A DNA stretch of 24,214 nt from Candidatus Kaiserbacteria bacterium RIFCSPLOWO2_01_FULL_54_13 (lineage in GTDB: Bacteria; Patescibacteriota; Minisyncoccia; Phycocordibacterales; UBA2100), in NCBI GenBank assembly GCA_001781685.1, contig MFLZ01000022.1, forward strand, positions 1 to 24,214. Direction: 5' to 3'. Numbering within the stretch: the first letter of the stretch is position 1; every line of letters begins with the position of its first letter. The notes beneath the pieces were generated by a model. The model did no database searches. It was given only the letters and a program-made list of their open reading frames with translations, and was not told the origin of the DNA. The translations under genes were made by a program, and so were the position numbers. Positions 5,275-11,841 of this stretch are shown in pieces.

Positions 5275-7350
5275 TTATATATCCAGTGTGGCCTCTTTTG
5301 CATGAGACTGAATGAACGACTTTCTCGCTGGAACGTCGGTGCCCATGAGCATATCGAAGATCTTGTCGGCCTCCTGCGCGTCTTCGATCGTCACCTGCTT
5401 CAAGATCCGACGCGCCGGGTCCATGGTGGTTTCCCACAATTCCTCTGAATTCATTTCGCCCAACCCTTTATACCGTTGAACAGAAACTTTGGATGACTTT
5501 TTGGTGCTCGTGTCTTCTTCTGGACTTTCACTGTTTTCTGTTTGCTGTTCAGTGTTCTCTACCTCGGTTTCTTTGCCTGCGAGCTTCACGCGCTCGGCGT
5601 CGGTATATGCATACGCAACATCCTTTCCTTTTTTAATCTTATAAAGCGGCGGCTGAGCGATGTAGAGATATCCGCCATCGATCACAGGCCGGAAGTGACG
5701 GTAAAGGAGCGTCAGGAGGAGTGTGCGGATGTGCGCGCCGTCCACATCGGCGTCGGTTGCGATGATAACTTTGTGATAGCGGAGTTTCGCAATATCGAAA
5801 ATGTCGCCTATAGCGGTGCCGAGCGCAACGACCAAGTTCTTGATTTGCTCAGAAGCGAGCATTTTGTCGAGACGAGCGCGCTCGATATTGAGGATTTTCC
5901 CGCGCAGCGGGAGCACTGCCTGAATGCGCCTGTCTCGCCCCATCTTCGCGGTGCCTCCAGCAGAGTCTCCCTCAACGATAAAAAGCTCGGCTTCTTCGGC
6001 TCGTCTGCTCTGGCAGTCAGCGAGCTTTCCCGGAAGCTGCATGCCATCGAGAGCACCTTTGCGCAGGATAGAATCCTTTGCGGCCTTCGCCGCCTTGCGC
6101 GCTTTCATCGCAAGCTGGACCTTCCCGACGATCGCTCGCGCATCGTCAGGATGCTCTTCAAGGAACCTTCCGAAGGCTTCGCTAAAGACTGCCTCCGTGG
6201 CACCGCGCGCCTCGACGCTTCCCAACTTCGATTTCGTTTGCCCCTCAAACTGCACCTCGCGCATCTTTACTGAGATGACGGCGGTCAATCCTTCGAGCAC
6301 ATCATCACCCGTAAACGTTTCCTCTTTCCCATTCCCGCTCCCGTTTTTGATCTGAGCGTTTAGGGTGCGCGTGAGCGCCGCCTTAAAACCCGTCACGTGC
6401 ATGCCCCCCTCGGCGTTGTAGATGTTGTTTGCGAAGGCTGATATACGCGAGCTAATATCGTCCACATACTGGAGCGCAACTTCGACATGCACAGTTCCTT
6501 CCTCCTTCTCGACATAGAAAACGTTTTTGTGTATCGGCTCGAGGTAGTGGTTTTGGAACGCGACAAGACTACGCAGACCGCCCTCGAAGTAAAATGAGGT
6601 CGAAGGAGAATCAAGCGAGAGTTCCCGGAGGTAAAAGACGCTCTGGTCATCAACTTTGCCGGCATTCCTCAGGTCAAGAATCGAAATACGGAGCCCGCGC
6701 ACAAGGTATGCCTGCTGGCGCATGTGCGAGACGATCGTATCCCAATTATAAGTGCGGTCCGGAAATACCGACGGATCGGGCTCGAACGTGATGATCGTGC
6801 CGTGGAGATCGGAGGAACCAATCTTTTTTGTTTTACCGAGAGGCTTTCCGCCATTTTTGTATTCCTGCAAAAACTTCCCTCCATCGCGATGCACTTCAGC
6901 GCGAACCGCGACAGAGAGTGCATTCACCACAGAGACACCGACGCCGTGAAGGCCGCCGGAGACTTTGTATCCCTCGCCGCCAAATTTCCCTCCTGCATGG
7001 AGCTTCGTCATCACTGTCTCCAACGCAGAGACCTTCGTTTTGGGATGGATGTCGACGGGAATGCCGCGACCGTTGTCGGCCACGCGCACGCGGTTTCCCG
7101 GAAGAAGTGCGATCTCGATGTCGTTGGCGAACCCTCCCATCGCCTCGTCGCGCGCATTGTCAAACACTTCAACAAGAAGGTGGTGGAGGCCTGCCGCGCC
7201 CGTGGTGCCGATGTACATCCCCGGTCGCCTGCGCACCGCCTCCAAGCCTTCCAAGACGGTGATGTCTTGCGCTTTATACGACCCTGTTGAATTATTTTGC
7301 CCCGTTTTGGGGGCTTCTTTTATTGCCTTTTTTACCTTCTTTTTAGCCAT
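5275..7350 (-). CDS. gyrB: DNA gyrase subunit B
   Basis: A 691-residue type IIA topoisomerase ATPase subunit. With GyrA it introduces negative supercoils using ATP. The GHKL ATPase domain shows VFDNARDEAMGG, DNGRGIPVDIHP and GGLHGVGVSVVNALS. The transducer domain follows, then the TOPRIM region with ELFIVEGDSAGGTAK, LPLRGKILN and DADVDGAHIRTL, and the C-terminal VQRYKGLGEMN. The ATG at 7350 (MAKKKVKKA) is preferred to one 19 codons upstream. Between TOPRIM and the C-terminal motif there is an extra Glu/Ser/Thr-rich stretch, part of which (ENTEQQTENSE) is encoded by the same 28-bp repeat as in the sortase gene. ParE is an alternative name for such proteins; the compact length fits either, and I use gyrB. 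Confidence 0.93.
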   Translation of the reverse strand: MAKKKVKKAIKEAPKTGQNNSTGSYKAQDITVLEGLEAVRRRPGMYIGTTGAAGLHHLLVEVFDNARDEAMGGFANDIEIALLPGNRVRVADNGRGIPVDIHPKTKVSALETVMTKLHAGGKFGGEGYKVSGGLHGVGVSVVNALSVAVRAEVHRDGGKFLQEYKNGGKPLGKTKKIGSSDLHGTIITFEPDPSVFPDRTYNWDTIVSHMRQQAYLVRGLRISILDLRNAGKVDDQSVFYLRELSLDSPSTSFYFEGGLRSLVAFQNHYLEPIHKNVFYVEKEEGTVHVEVALQYVDDISSRISAFANNIYNAEGGMHVTGFKAALTRTLNAQIKNGSGNGKEETFTGDDVLEGLTAVISVKMREVQFEGQTKSKLGSVEARGATEAVFSEAFGRFLEEHPDDARAIVGKVQLAMKARKAAKAAKDSILRKGALDGMQLPGKLADCQSRRAEEAELFIVEGDSAGGTAKMGRDRRIQAVLPLRGKILNIERARLDKMLASEQIKNLVVALGTAIGDIFDIAKLRYHKVIIATDADVDGAHIRTLLLTLLYRHFRPVIDGGYLYIAQPPLYKIKKGKDVAYAYTDAERVKLAGKETEVENTEQQTENSESPEEDTSTKKSSKVSVQRYKGLGEMNSEELWETTMDPARRILKQVTIEDAQEADKIFDMLMGTDVPARKSFIQSHAKEATLDI
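5530..5557. repeat. Interspersed 28-bp repeat, copy in gyrB
   Basis: The partner of 2612-2639 (two differences). It encodes NTEQQTENS in a variable loop of GyrB. Confidence 0.75.
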
Positions 7351-7363
7351 GTTTTGTGTGTTT

Positions 7364-7392
7364 AGTGTAGCAAAAAAAGACCTCCTTGTACA
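7364..7392 (-). promoter_or_regulatory. gyrB promoter
   Basis: TGTACA (7387-7392), a 17-base spacer and TACACT (7364-7369) precede the ATG at 7350 by 13 bases, leaving a leader of only about 6 bases and no Shine-Dalgarno sequence at the right distance. Confidence 0.45.
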
Positions 7393-7434
7393 GAGGAAAA
7401 CATCCACACCTAACCTAAGAGTGCTTCGCGGAAG

Positions 7435-7474
7435 TATTGCACTCTAGCACGTGGCCACGTGCTAGAGTGCAATA
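7435..7474. repeat. Perfect 40-bp palindrome between pheT and gyrB
   Basis: Twenty bases (TATTGCACTCTAGCACGTGG) are followed directly by their exact reverse complement. It lies downstream of pheT and upstream of the gyrB promoter in the 160-base gap. No T-run follows on the minus strand, so it is not a classical terminator. The rest of the gap, apart from the gyrB promoter, holds nothing else I recognise. Confidence 0.9.
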
Positions 7475-7510
7475 TGGCGCTTTAGTCCGCAATCAGCTAC
7501 ACACGCCTGC

Positions 7511-9352
7511 TCACCTCACCTCCCAACCCCTCGCTTTCACCACCGTGTAGATACGCTTCATCACGGCATTTGCTTCCTCATCGGTGAGCGTTTTCTCAAA
7601 AGATTGGAGCACCAGCCGGAACGCGAGAGATTTTTTTTCTCCCTTTTCAAATGTGTCGAAGAGCTCGCTGCGCACGAGCAGCTCTCCGGCTTCTACTCGG
7701 ACTATCTCCAGAATCTCCCCAGACTTCGTGCCCGCAGGAACCCACAGCGAGATGTCGCGAACAATGAAAGGATATTTCGAGAACGACGTATAGCGCTTCG
7801 TAGGCGAGATCGGTAGCTCATCATATCGGGAGATCGTAACTCCCGATATCCGAAGTGGCTCCTCGCGAGCACCGCCCAAGTCTGCCGTACCGATCATCAT
7901 TGCTTCCTTTCCGTCTTTCCAAACCGTCCCGATCTCAAAAACCTTGACTTCCTCAAGACCCAGAAGATCCTTGTTGCGACTGTTTCTCTCAAGCGCTTCA
8001 GTGAGGCCGTCCACGAGTGTCGTACGAAGATACGGCTTCTCGCCGCCCACTTTATTAGCAACTGCACGCTCCCCTTTTTCGGCAAAGACAGACGTGAATA
8101 CTTCGGAATATCCTTTTGATATCAAGTCTTCGCGTGTGTGTTCTGCGGCGTAGAAGTTTTTGTTTATCTCGGACTTCTTGGGAAATTTGGACAAATCAAC
8201 CGCAGGAATTTTATCGTATCCGATAATGCGCCCGACTTCCTCCGCAAGATCTTCGGGAATAACAATATCAAGACGATCAAACGGCACCTTCACAATAAAC
8301 ATGCAATGAGATGACATCTCATCGCAGTGATGTGGTAGGTCGAGGCGCTTGAATACATCAGCCACATCGACCTTCGTAAACTTTGTTCCCAGAATACCGT
8401 TTATCTGTTCGAGAGACACACTGACTTCCCGCTTGTCCTGAGGCTTTGGATACTCGTCGACAAAGCCTACGATTTCACCACCAGCGATTTCCACAATAAG
8501 ATCGGCCGCCGCACGCGTGCCGTAGGCAGCCAGTTCAGGCGAGATTACTTGTTGAAAACGCTCTGAGGCGTCCGTGCGAAGCTTCAGCGCCTGCGAAGTC
8601 TTGCGTATGGTGACACCGTCCCAATTCGCAGCTTCCAGAAACATATCAGTTGTCGTCTCATCAATACCGGTCGGCTTCCCGCCCTTTATTCCGGCAATGC
8701 TGACGATTTTGCCCGCGTTCGCATCCTCAATAACAAGCATCGACGAAGTCAGCTCATACTCTTTATCATCGAGCCCAATGAGTTTTTCGCTTTTCTTCGC
8801 CAAACGAATCGTCATGGCATACGACTCTCTTTTTTTACCCAGCTTACCGAGATCGAATGCATGCAACGGCTGGCCGATATTGAACATCACGTAGTTCGTC
8901 GCGTCGACGATGTTGTTGATAGTCTTTTGTCCCACGGCCTCCAAACGCACACGCAACCATTCGGGCGAAGCGCCCACCTTGAGCCCGCGTATGTATGCCC
9001 CCGTAAATCGTGGACAAAGCTTCGAATCCTCGATTGAGACAGAAATCACGTCTGTTTGCGGCTCTAGTGTATGTCGGGAGTTACGATCTCCCGATATTGG
9101 GAGATCCTTCGCCATCGGAATATTGAGGATTGCTGAGATTTCCTTCGCTATTCCGCGATGTGAGAGTGCATCGTGCCCGCGATTGGGAGTTACTTTCACA
9201 TCAAGAATTGCATCGCCTCTTGCGCTGAGCGAAGTCGAAGTGTCGACGCTCTCTATTTCAAATGCATGGAACGTAAGCGCATCGGAAAGCGCCTGCGCGT
9301 CCGGCAGGGGTTTCTCAAAAAACGTTTGTAGCCAGTTTCTTGAGATTTTCAT
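7511..9352 (-). CDS. pheT: Phenylalanine-tRNA ligase beta subunit, reduced form
   Basis: A 613-residue beta subunit that pairs with PheS as an (alpha-beta)2 enzyme charging tRNA-Phe. It opens with MKISRNWLQTFF, then reaches DVKVTPNRGHDALSHRGIA within about 50 residues. The OB-fold tRNA-binding domain of about 110 residues that E. coli PheT has here is absent. The B3/B4 editing region, the B5 domain (KREVSVSLEQINGILG) and a C-terminal FDX-ACB anticodon-binding domain (from about YTSFSKYPFIVRDIS) remain. Three palindromic mini-elements are inserted in frame, encoding ISGVTISRYD, ISGDRNSRHT and HCDEMSSHC. The ATG overlaps the stop of the upstream PNPOx gene (ATGA), showing translational coupling in an operon pheS-PNPOx-pheT. 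Confidence 0.93.
   Translation of the reverse strand: MKISRNWLQTFFEKPLPDAQALSDALTFHAFEIESVDTSTSLSARGDAILDVKVTPNRGHDALSHRGIAKEISAILNIPMAKDLPISGDRNSRHTLEPQTDVISVSIEDSKLCPRFTGAYIRGLKVGASPEWLRVRLEAVGQKTINNIVDATNYVMFNIGQPLHAFDLGKLGKKRESYAMTIRLAKKSEKLIGLDDKEYELTSSMLVIEDANAGKIVSIAGIKGGKPTGIDETTTDMFLEAANWDGVTIRKTSQALKLRTDASERFQQVISPELAAYGTRAAADLIVEIAGGEIVGFVDEYPKPQDKREVSVSLEQINGILGTKFTKVDVADVFKRLDLPHHCDEMSSHCMFIVKVPFDRLDIVIPEDLAEEVGRIIGYDKIPAVDLSKFPKKSEINKNFYAAEHTREDLISKGYSEVFTSVFAEKGERAVANKVGGEKPYLRTTLVDGLTEALERNSRNKDLLGLEEVKVFEIGTVWKDGKEAMMIGTADLGGAREEPLRISGVTISRYDELPISPTKRYTSFSKYPFIVRDISLWVPAGTKSGEILEIVRVEAGELLVRSELFDTFEKGEKKSLAFRLVLQSFEKTLTDEEANAVMKRIYTVVKARGWEVR
7823..7849. repeat. 27-bp palindromic element in pheT, copy 1
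   Basis: Ten-base arms ATATCGGGAG and CTCCCGATAT enclose the loop ATCGTAA. It encodes ISGVTISRYD. Copy 2 lies in inverted orientation at 9071-9097. Confidence 0.85.
8302..8326. repeat. 25-bp palindromic element in pheT
   Basis: Twelve-base arms (one mismatch) around a single base: TGCAATGAGATG, A, CATCTCATCGCA. In frame it encodes HCDEMSSHC just before the conserved VPFDRLDI segment of PheT. Confidence 0.75.
9071..9106. repeat. 27-bp palindromic element in pheT, copy 2 with a second overlapping palindrome
   Basis: 9071-9097 is the reverse complement of copy 1 (7823-7849) apart from one base at one end. Its GATCTCCC arm also pairs with GGGAGATC at 9099-9106, making an overlapping hairpin. 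It encodes LPISGDRNSRHT. Confidence 0.85.
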
Positions 9353-9813
9353 ATAAGGTGTACCTCTTCTCTCGTATCGACATAATGCCCGCAAACCTTC
9401 TCCTCACCGTTTATCCAAATCTTCTGAGGAACTGCTTTATATATACGGATCGGAGCATTATCGAAAAATTGCTCTATCATCCAGTATGGAACCGTGTGGC
9501 GGTCCCACAGTAGTTTGTGGGCGAGCGTAATCTCATCCTTATCACTTAACTCTTTTGCATCCGCCTGAACGTAAACTCCTTTACCGCTTCCCGCTGGCAC
9601 TGTCGAGTCGTAGATAACAAAGTATGTCTTTCCGTTTTGGCGTATGTTCTTTGAATGCTGCGCATCTTTATAGGAACCCCAATAGAAACAGTATTTGTCA
9701 TCGTATGCAAAGAAAACGGGAGCATTTCCTGGATTGCCTTGCTCCGAAACGGTGGCTAGCGACATATACAAACACCTCGAGATAACTTCTTTTGCCCTTT
9801 CCGGAGATTTCAT
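9349..9813 (-). CDS. Pyridoxamine 5'-phosphate oxidase-like flavin-binding protein
   Basis: A 154-residue protein of the split-barrel PNPOx superfamily. It has the N-terminal helix and first strands MSLATVSEQGNPGNAPVFFAY, then FYWGSYKDAQHSKNIRQNG, the position where relatives bind the FMN phosphate, and a central strand with TYFVIYDS. Members bind FMN, F420, biliverdin or haem, and the substrate cannot be told here. It sits between pheS and pheT, one base after the pheS TAG and overlapping the pheT ATG by 4 bases, so it is co-translated with the synthetase subunits. There is no obvious functional link to aminoacylation. It is too short and divergent to be called PdxH itself. Confidence 0.75.
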   Translation of the reverse strand: MKSPERAKEVISRCLYMSLATVSEQGNPGNAPVFFAYDDKYCFYWGSYKDAQHSKNIRQNGKTYFVIYDSTVPAGSGKGVYVQADAKELSDKDEITLAHKLLWDRHTVPYWMIEQFFDNAPIRIYKAVPQKIWINGEEKVCGHYVDTREEVHLI

Positions 9814-9814
9814 A

Positions 9815-10546
9815 CTAGAATTGATTCACAAACCGCAAGTCGGCAGAGTGCATGAGGCGGATGTCGTCAATTCCCCAACGGAGAATTGCCAAACGATCAA
9901 GGCCCATGCCAAACGCAAAACCGCGATATTTTGCCGGATCGACACCGCAATTCTTCAATACATTCGGGTGTACCATCCCCGCCCCCATTATCTCTATCCA
10001 CTTATCTCGCAACTTATCGGGCACGTTTGTGCCAACCACGCGCATATCCACTTCGACGGACGGCTCGGTGAACGGAAAAAAACTTGGCCGGAATCTAATT
10101 TCGACCGCCGCACCTTTGAACAATTCCCGGAAAAATCGCGCGAGCGTGCCCTTAAGATTTGCGAGCGTCACGTCCTCCCCCACCGTCAATCCTTCTATCT
10201 GATAGAACTCCGCTTCGTGCGTCATGTCGGTCGCTTCGTTCCGAAACACTTTTCCCGGCACGATCACGCGATACGGCGGTGATATGCCTTTCTTTGTCTG
10301 CGCTTCCATATAGCGTATCTGCACTGATGAAGTGTGCGTGCGCAATACCATTTCCTGCTCGTCCTTGATAAAAAACGTGTCTTGCATGTCGCGCGCGGGG
10401 TGGTCTTTTGGCACATTGAGCGCATCAAAGTTGTACCACTCGCTCTCGAGAAGCGGACCTTCGGCAAAGGTGAAGCCCATATCGAAAAAAATCCGGTTCG
10501 CTTCGCGGATGAGGGAAGAAATAGGATGGATATGTCCGCGCTCCAT
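9815..10546 (-). CDS. pheS: Phenylalanine-tRNA ligase alpha subunit, catalytic core only
   Basis: A 243-residue class II synthetase catalytic subunit. It starts directly at the catalytic domain (GHIHPISSLIREANRIFFDMGF), so the N-terminal coiled-coil arm of about 80 residues that binds tRNA-Phe in other bacteria is missing. Motif 2 (VFRNEATDMTHEAEFYQIEG), the SFFPFTEPSVEVD segment and motif 3 (GFAFGMGLDRLAILRWGIDD) are intact, as is the PheS-specific IKDEQEMVLRTHTSSVQ. No earlier in-frame start is plausible because a tRNA gene lies 20 bases upstream. A TATACT box lies 10 bases before the ATG. It is the first gene of pheS-PNPOx-pheT. Confidence 0.93.
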   Translation of the reverse strand: MERGHIHPISSLIREANRIFFDMGFTFAEGPLLESEWYNFDALNVPKDHPARDMQDTFFIKDEQEMVLRTHTSSVQIRYMEAQTKKGISPPYRVIVPGKVFRNEATDMTHEAEFYQIEGLTVGEDVTLANLKGTLARFFRELFKGAAVEIRFRPSFFPFTEPSVEVDMRVVGTNVPDKLRDKWIEIMGAGMVHPNVLKNCGVDPAKYRGFAFGMGLDRLAILRWGIDDIRLMHSADLRFVNQF

Positions 10547-10556
10547 AGTACAAAGT

Positions 10557-10562
10557 AGTATA
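10557..10562 (-). promoter_or_regulatory. -10 box of the pheS operon
   Basis: TATACT begins 4 bases after the 3' end of tRNA-Thr and ends 10 bases before the pheS ATG. The matching -35 would lie inside the tRNA gene. Confidence 0.45.
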
Positions 10563-10566
10563 CCTG

Positions 10567-10638
10567 AGCCACCAGTCGGACTTGAACCGACGACCTGCTC
10601 ATTACAAGTGAGCTGCTCTACCGCTGAGCTATGGTGGC
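10567..10638 (-). tRNA. tRNA-Thr (anticodon UGU)
   Basis: A full 72-base cloverleaf on the minus strand: acceptor GCCACCA/TGGTGGC with discriminator T, D-arm GCTC/GAGC, anticodon stem GCTCA/TGAGC with loop CTTGTAA, and T-arm GTCGG/CCGAC with loop TTCAAGT. The anticodon at positions 34-36 is TGT, reading ACA and related Thr codons. CCA is not encoded, so a tRNA nucleotidyltransferase must add it. Confidence 0.96.
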
Positions 10639-10675
10639 GTCAGCCTATTGTGCCTTTTTTACCCTCCCCTCTCAA

Positions 10676-10788
10676 GAGCGCAGTGAGTAATGCTTTTCGA
10701 GGGTCTTCGCGCAGGCCGACGGGCCGAGCGGGAGTGTTCCGCCAGCAGGCGGAAACGCGACCCGAGAGATGCGTTACTCGCTGCGCTC
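10676..10788 (+). repeat. Structured ~110-bp element, copy 1
   Basis: Arms 10676-10705 and 10759-10788 pair over 30 positions with three U.G wobbles and only three non-pairs, two of them tandem G.A (CGAGG opposite CCGAG). Inside are a hairpin with GCAGGCCGA...GGCCGAG and a hairpin TTCCGCC-AGCA-GGCGGAA (10737-10754). Wobbles and G.A pairs form only on the plus strand. The layout and core match 22100-22207, where the stems have other sequences but still pair. The right arm overlaps the last codons of the neighbouring gene. It may be a structured RNA or a mobile hairpin element. Confidence 0.7.
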
Positions 10789-11163
10789 GCCTCCCCCATT
10801 TTTGTGTTCGAGGACCTTCTTGAGGAATTCCGAGCGTGGAGCGCGACGCTGGAACGAACGTTTGTGCGAGACAAAATCAGCGAGCTTATGAGCTTGAAGT
10901 GCCAAGAAGCGCAGGAACGCGGCAGAGAGGAGCGCCGCCTCGTGGATCGCGATACGAGAAACATGCAGAATCTCAGGCGGAAGTTTCTCAGCATCGACCT
11001 GAAGCGCTAATAGAAGCTCCTTGAGTCGGATGGCCCACGCGTCGGCCCTTTCGCGGAGCTTAGGAGCCATATTGCGATTGTGCCTTGTCTCCCATTCCTT
11101 GAGTGCAAAGAGGCCAACGATACCGGCAAGGGAAAAAAGAAATGCGCTTGTTGCAAGCCACAT
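10774..11163 (-). CDS. Hypothetical single-pass membrane protein
   Basis: A 129-residue protein I cannot place in a named family. Residues 2-20 are a transmembrane or signal-anchor segment (WLATSAFLFSLAGIVGLFAL), followed by a long helical, Arg/Lys/Glu-rich soluble part containing ADFVSHKRSFQRRAPRSEFLKKVLEHKNGG. It lies 5 bases after tsf on the same strand. A TAAAAT box overlapping the tsf stop ends 7 bases before the ATG, so it probably has its own start site. Its last five codons run into the structured element at 10676-10788. Confidence 0.7.
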   Translation of the reverse strand: MWLATSAFLFSLAGIVGLFALKEWETRHNRNMAPKLRERADAWAIRLKELLLALQVDAEKLPPEILHVSRIAIHEAALLSAAFLRFLALQAHKLADFVSHKRSFQRRAPRSEFLKKVLEHKNGGGERSE

Positions 11164-11168
11164 AGTAC

Positions 11169-11750
11169 TTATTTTACCGACAATCTCTCAAATCGAACGA
11201 GCTCAATTTTCTCTCCGAATTTCTGCACCGCAGAGTCCAAAAGGATGCGTACCGTTGTCGTTGGATCTTTTACGAACGGTTGCTCGAGAAGGACATTCTC
11301 CCGCAAAAAGCCATCGACCTTACCCTCGCGTGCGCGCACACGCGCGGCTTCAGGAACGTTTTGGACCTCCTGTTCGAAAGACTCACGCAAAGCCTGCATT
11401 TCATCGTCTGTCACATCGTCGCGTGACCGAAACCTCGGATTCATCGCCGCCACATGCATGGCGATGTCGTACGCGAGCTTCTGGAACTCTTCGTTCCTAG
11501 AGACGAAATCCGTCTCGCAAGCGAGGATTACGGCTCCGACGACAGATCCGCCCGCGTGCGTGTAGGCGGCAGCGACACCCGCGCCGAGCGAGCGTTCAGC
11601 TTTCTTTGATGCAAGCGTGGTGCTTGCTTTGCGTAAAATTGTCTTTGCCTTCTCGATATCGCCACCGGCTTCTTCGAGAGCTTTCTTGCACTGCATTATA
11701 GAAACACCCGTCGCGTCGCGGAGTGCTTTGAGTGTCGCGTCAACGGCCAT
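11169..11750 (-). CDS. tsf: Translation elongation factor Ts
   Basis: A 193-residue EF-Ts, the nucleotide exchange factor that reloads EF-Tu with GTP. Residues 1-45 are the UBA-like domain (LRDATGVSIMQCKKALEEAGGDIEKA). The core follows with the signature CETDFVSRNEEF, whose TDFV contacts EF-Tu. At 193 residues it is much shorter than E. coli Tsf (283): the dimerisation part of the core is reduced, as in other short EF-Ts proteins. It lies downstream of rpsB in the common rpsB-tsf order. The gap between them (11751-11841) is filled with AGTATCA repeats; one copy supplies a GATACT box 10 bases before the ATG. Confidence 0.94.
   Translation of the reverse strand: MAVDATLKALRDATGVSIMQCKKALEEAGGDIEKAKTILRKASTTLASKKAERSLGAGVAAAYTHAGGSVVGAVILACETDFVSRNEEFQKLAYDIAMHVAAMNPRFRSRDDVTDDEMQALRESFEQEVQNVPEAARVRAREGKVDGFLRENVLLEQPFVKDPTTTVRILLDSAVQKFGEKIELVRFERLSVK
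11171..11176 (-). promoter_or_regulatory. -10 box of the 129-residue membrane protein gene
   Basis: TAAAAT ends 7 bases before the ATG at 11163 and overlaps the 3' end of tsf. Confidence 0.4.
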
Positions 11751-11760
11751 ATGTACAGTA

Positions 11761-11835
11761 AGTATCAGGCATCAAGTATCAAGTATCAAGCGAGTATCAA
11801 CGGAAAAAATCAAAAGTATCAAAAACTTGATACTT
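11761..11835. repeat. AGTATCA heptamer cluster with terminal hairpin
   Basis: AGTATCA occurs at 11761, 11775, 11782, 11793 and 11815, and inverted at 11828. AAGTATCAA and TTGATACTT (11814-11835) form a perfect 9-bp hairpin with a 4-base loop, followed on the minus strand by TTGATTTTTT. It fills the rpsB-tsf gap and may act as an attenuator or be a degenerate interspersed repeat. Confidence 0.6.
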
Positions 11836-11841
11836 GAATCT

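Noticed and set aside
7381..7387. AAGGAGG on the minus strand as the gyrB Shine-Dalgarno sequence
   Set aside because: It lies more than 30 bases before the chosen ATG (7350) and downstream of the alternative ATG (7407), so it is at the wrong distance for both.
7435..7474. pheT transcription terminator
   Set aside because: The stem is perfect but no T-run follows it on the minus strand; it is listed as a palindrome instead.
10690..11010. Plus-strand open frame opposite the membrane-protein gene
   Set aside because: It is a mirror frame of the real minus-strand gene and starts within the structured element; its protein has no recognisable features.
11761..11835. CRISPR array
   Set aside because: The repeats are only 7 bases long, irregularly spaced, partly inverted, and no cas gene is present.
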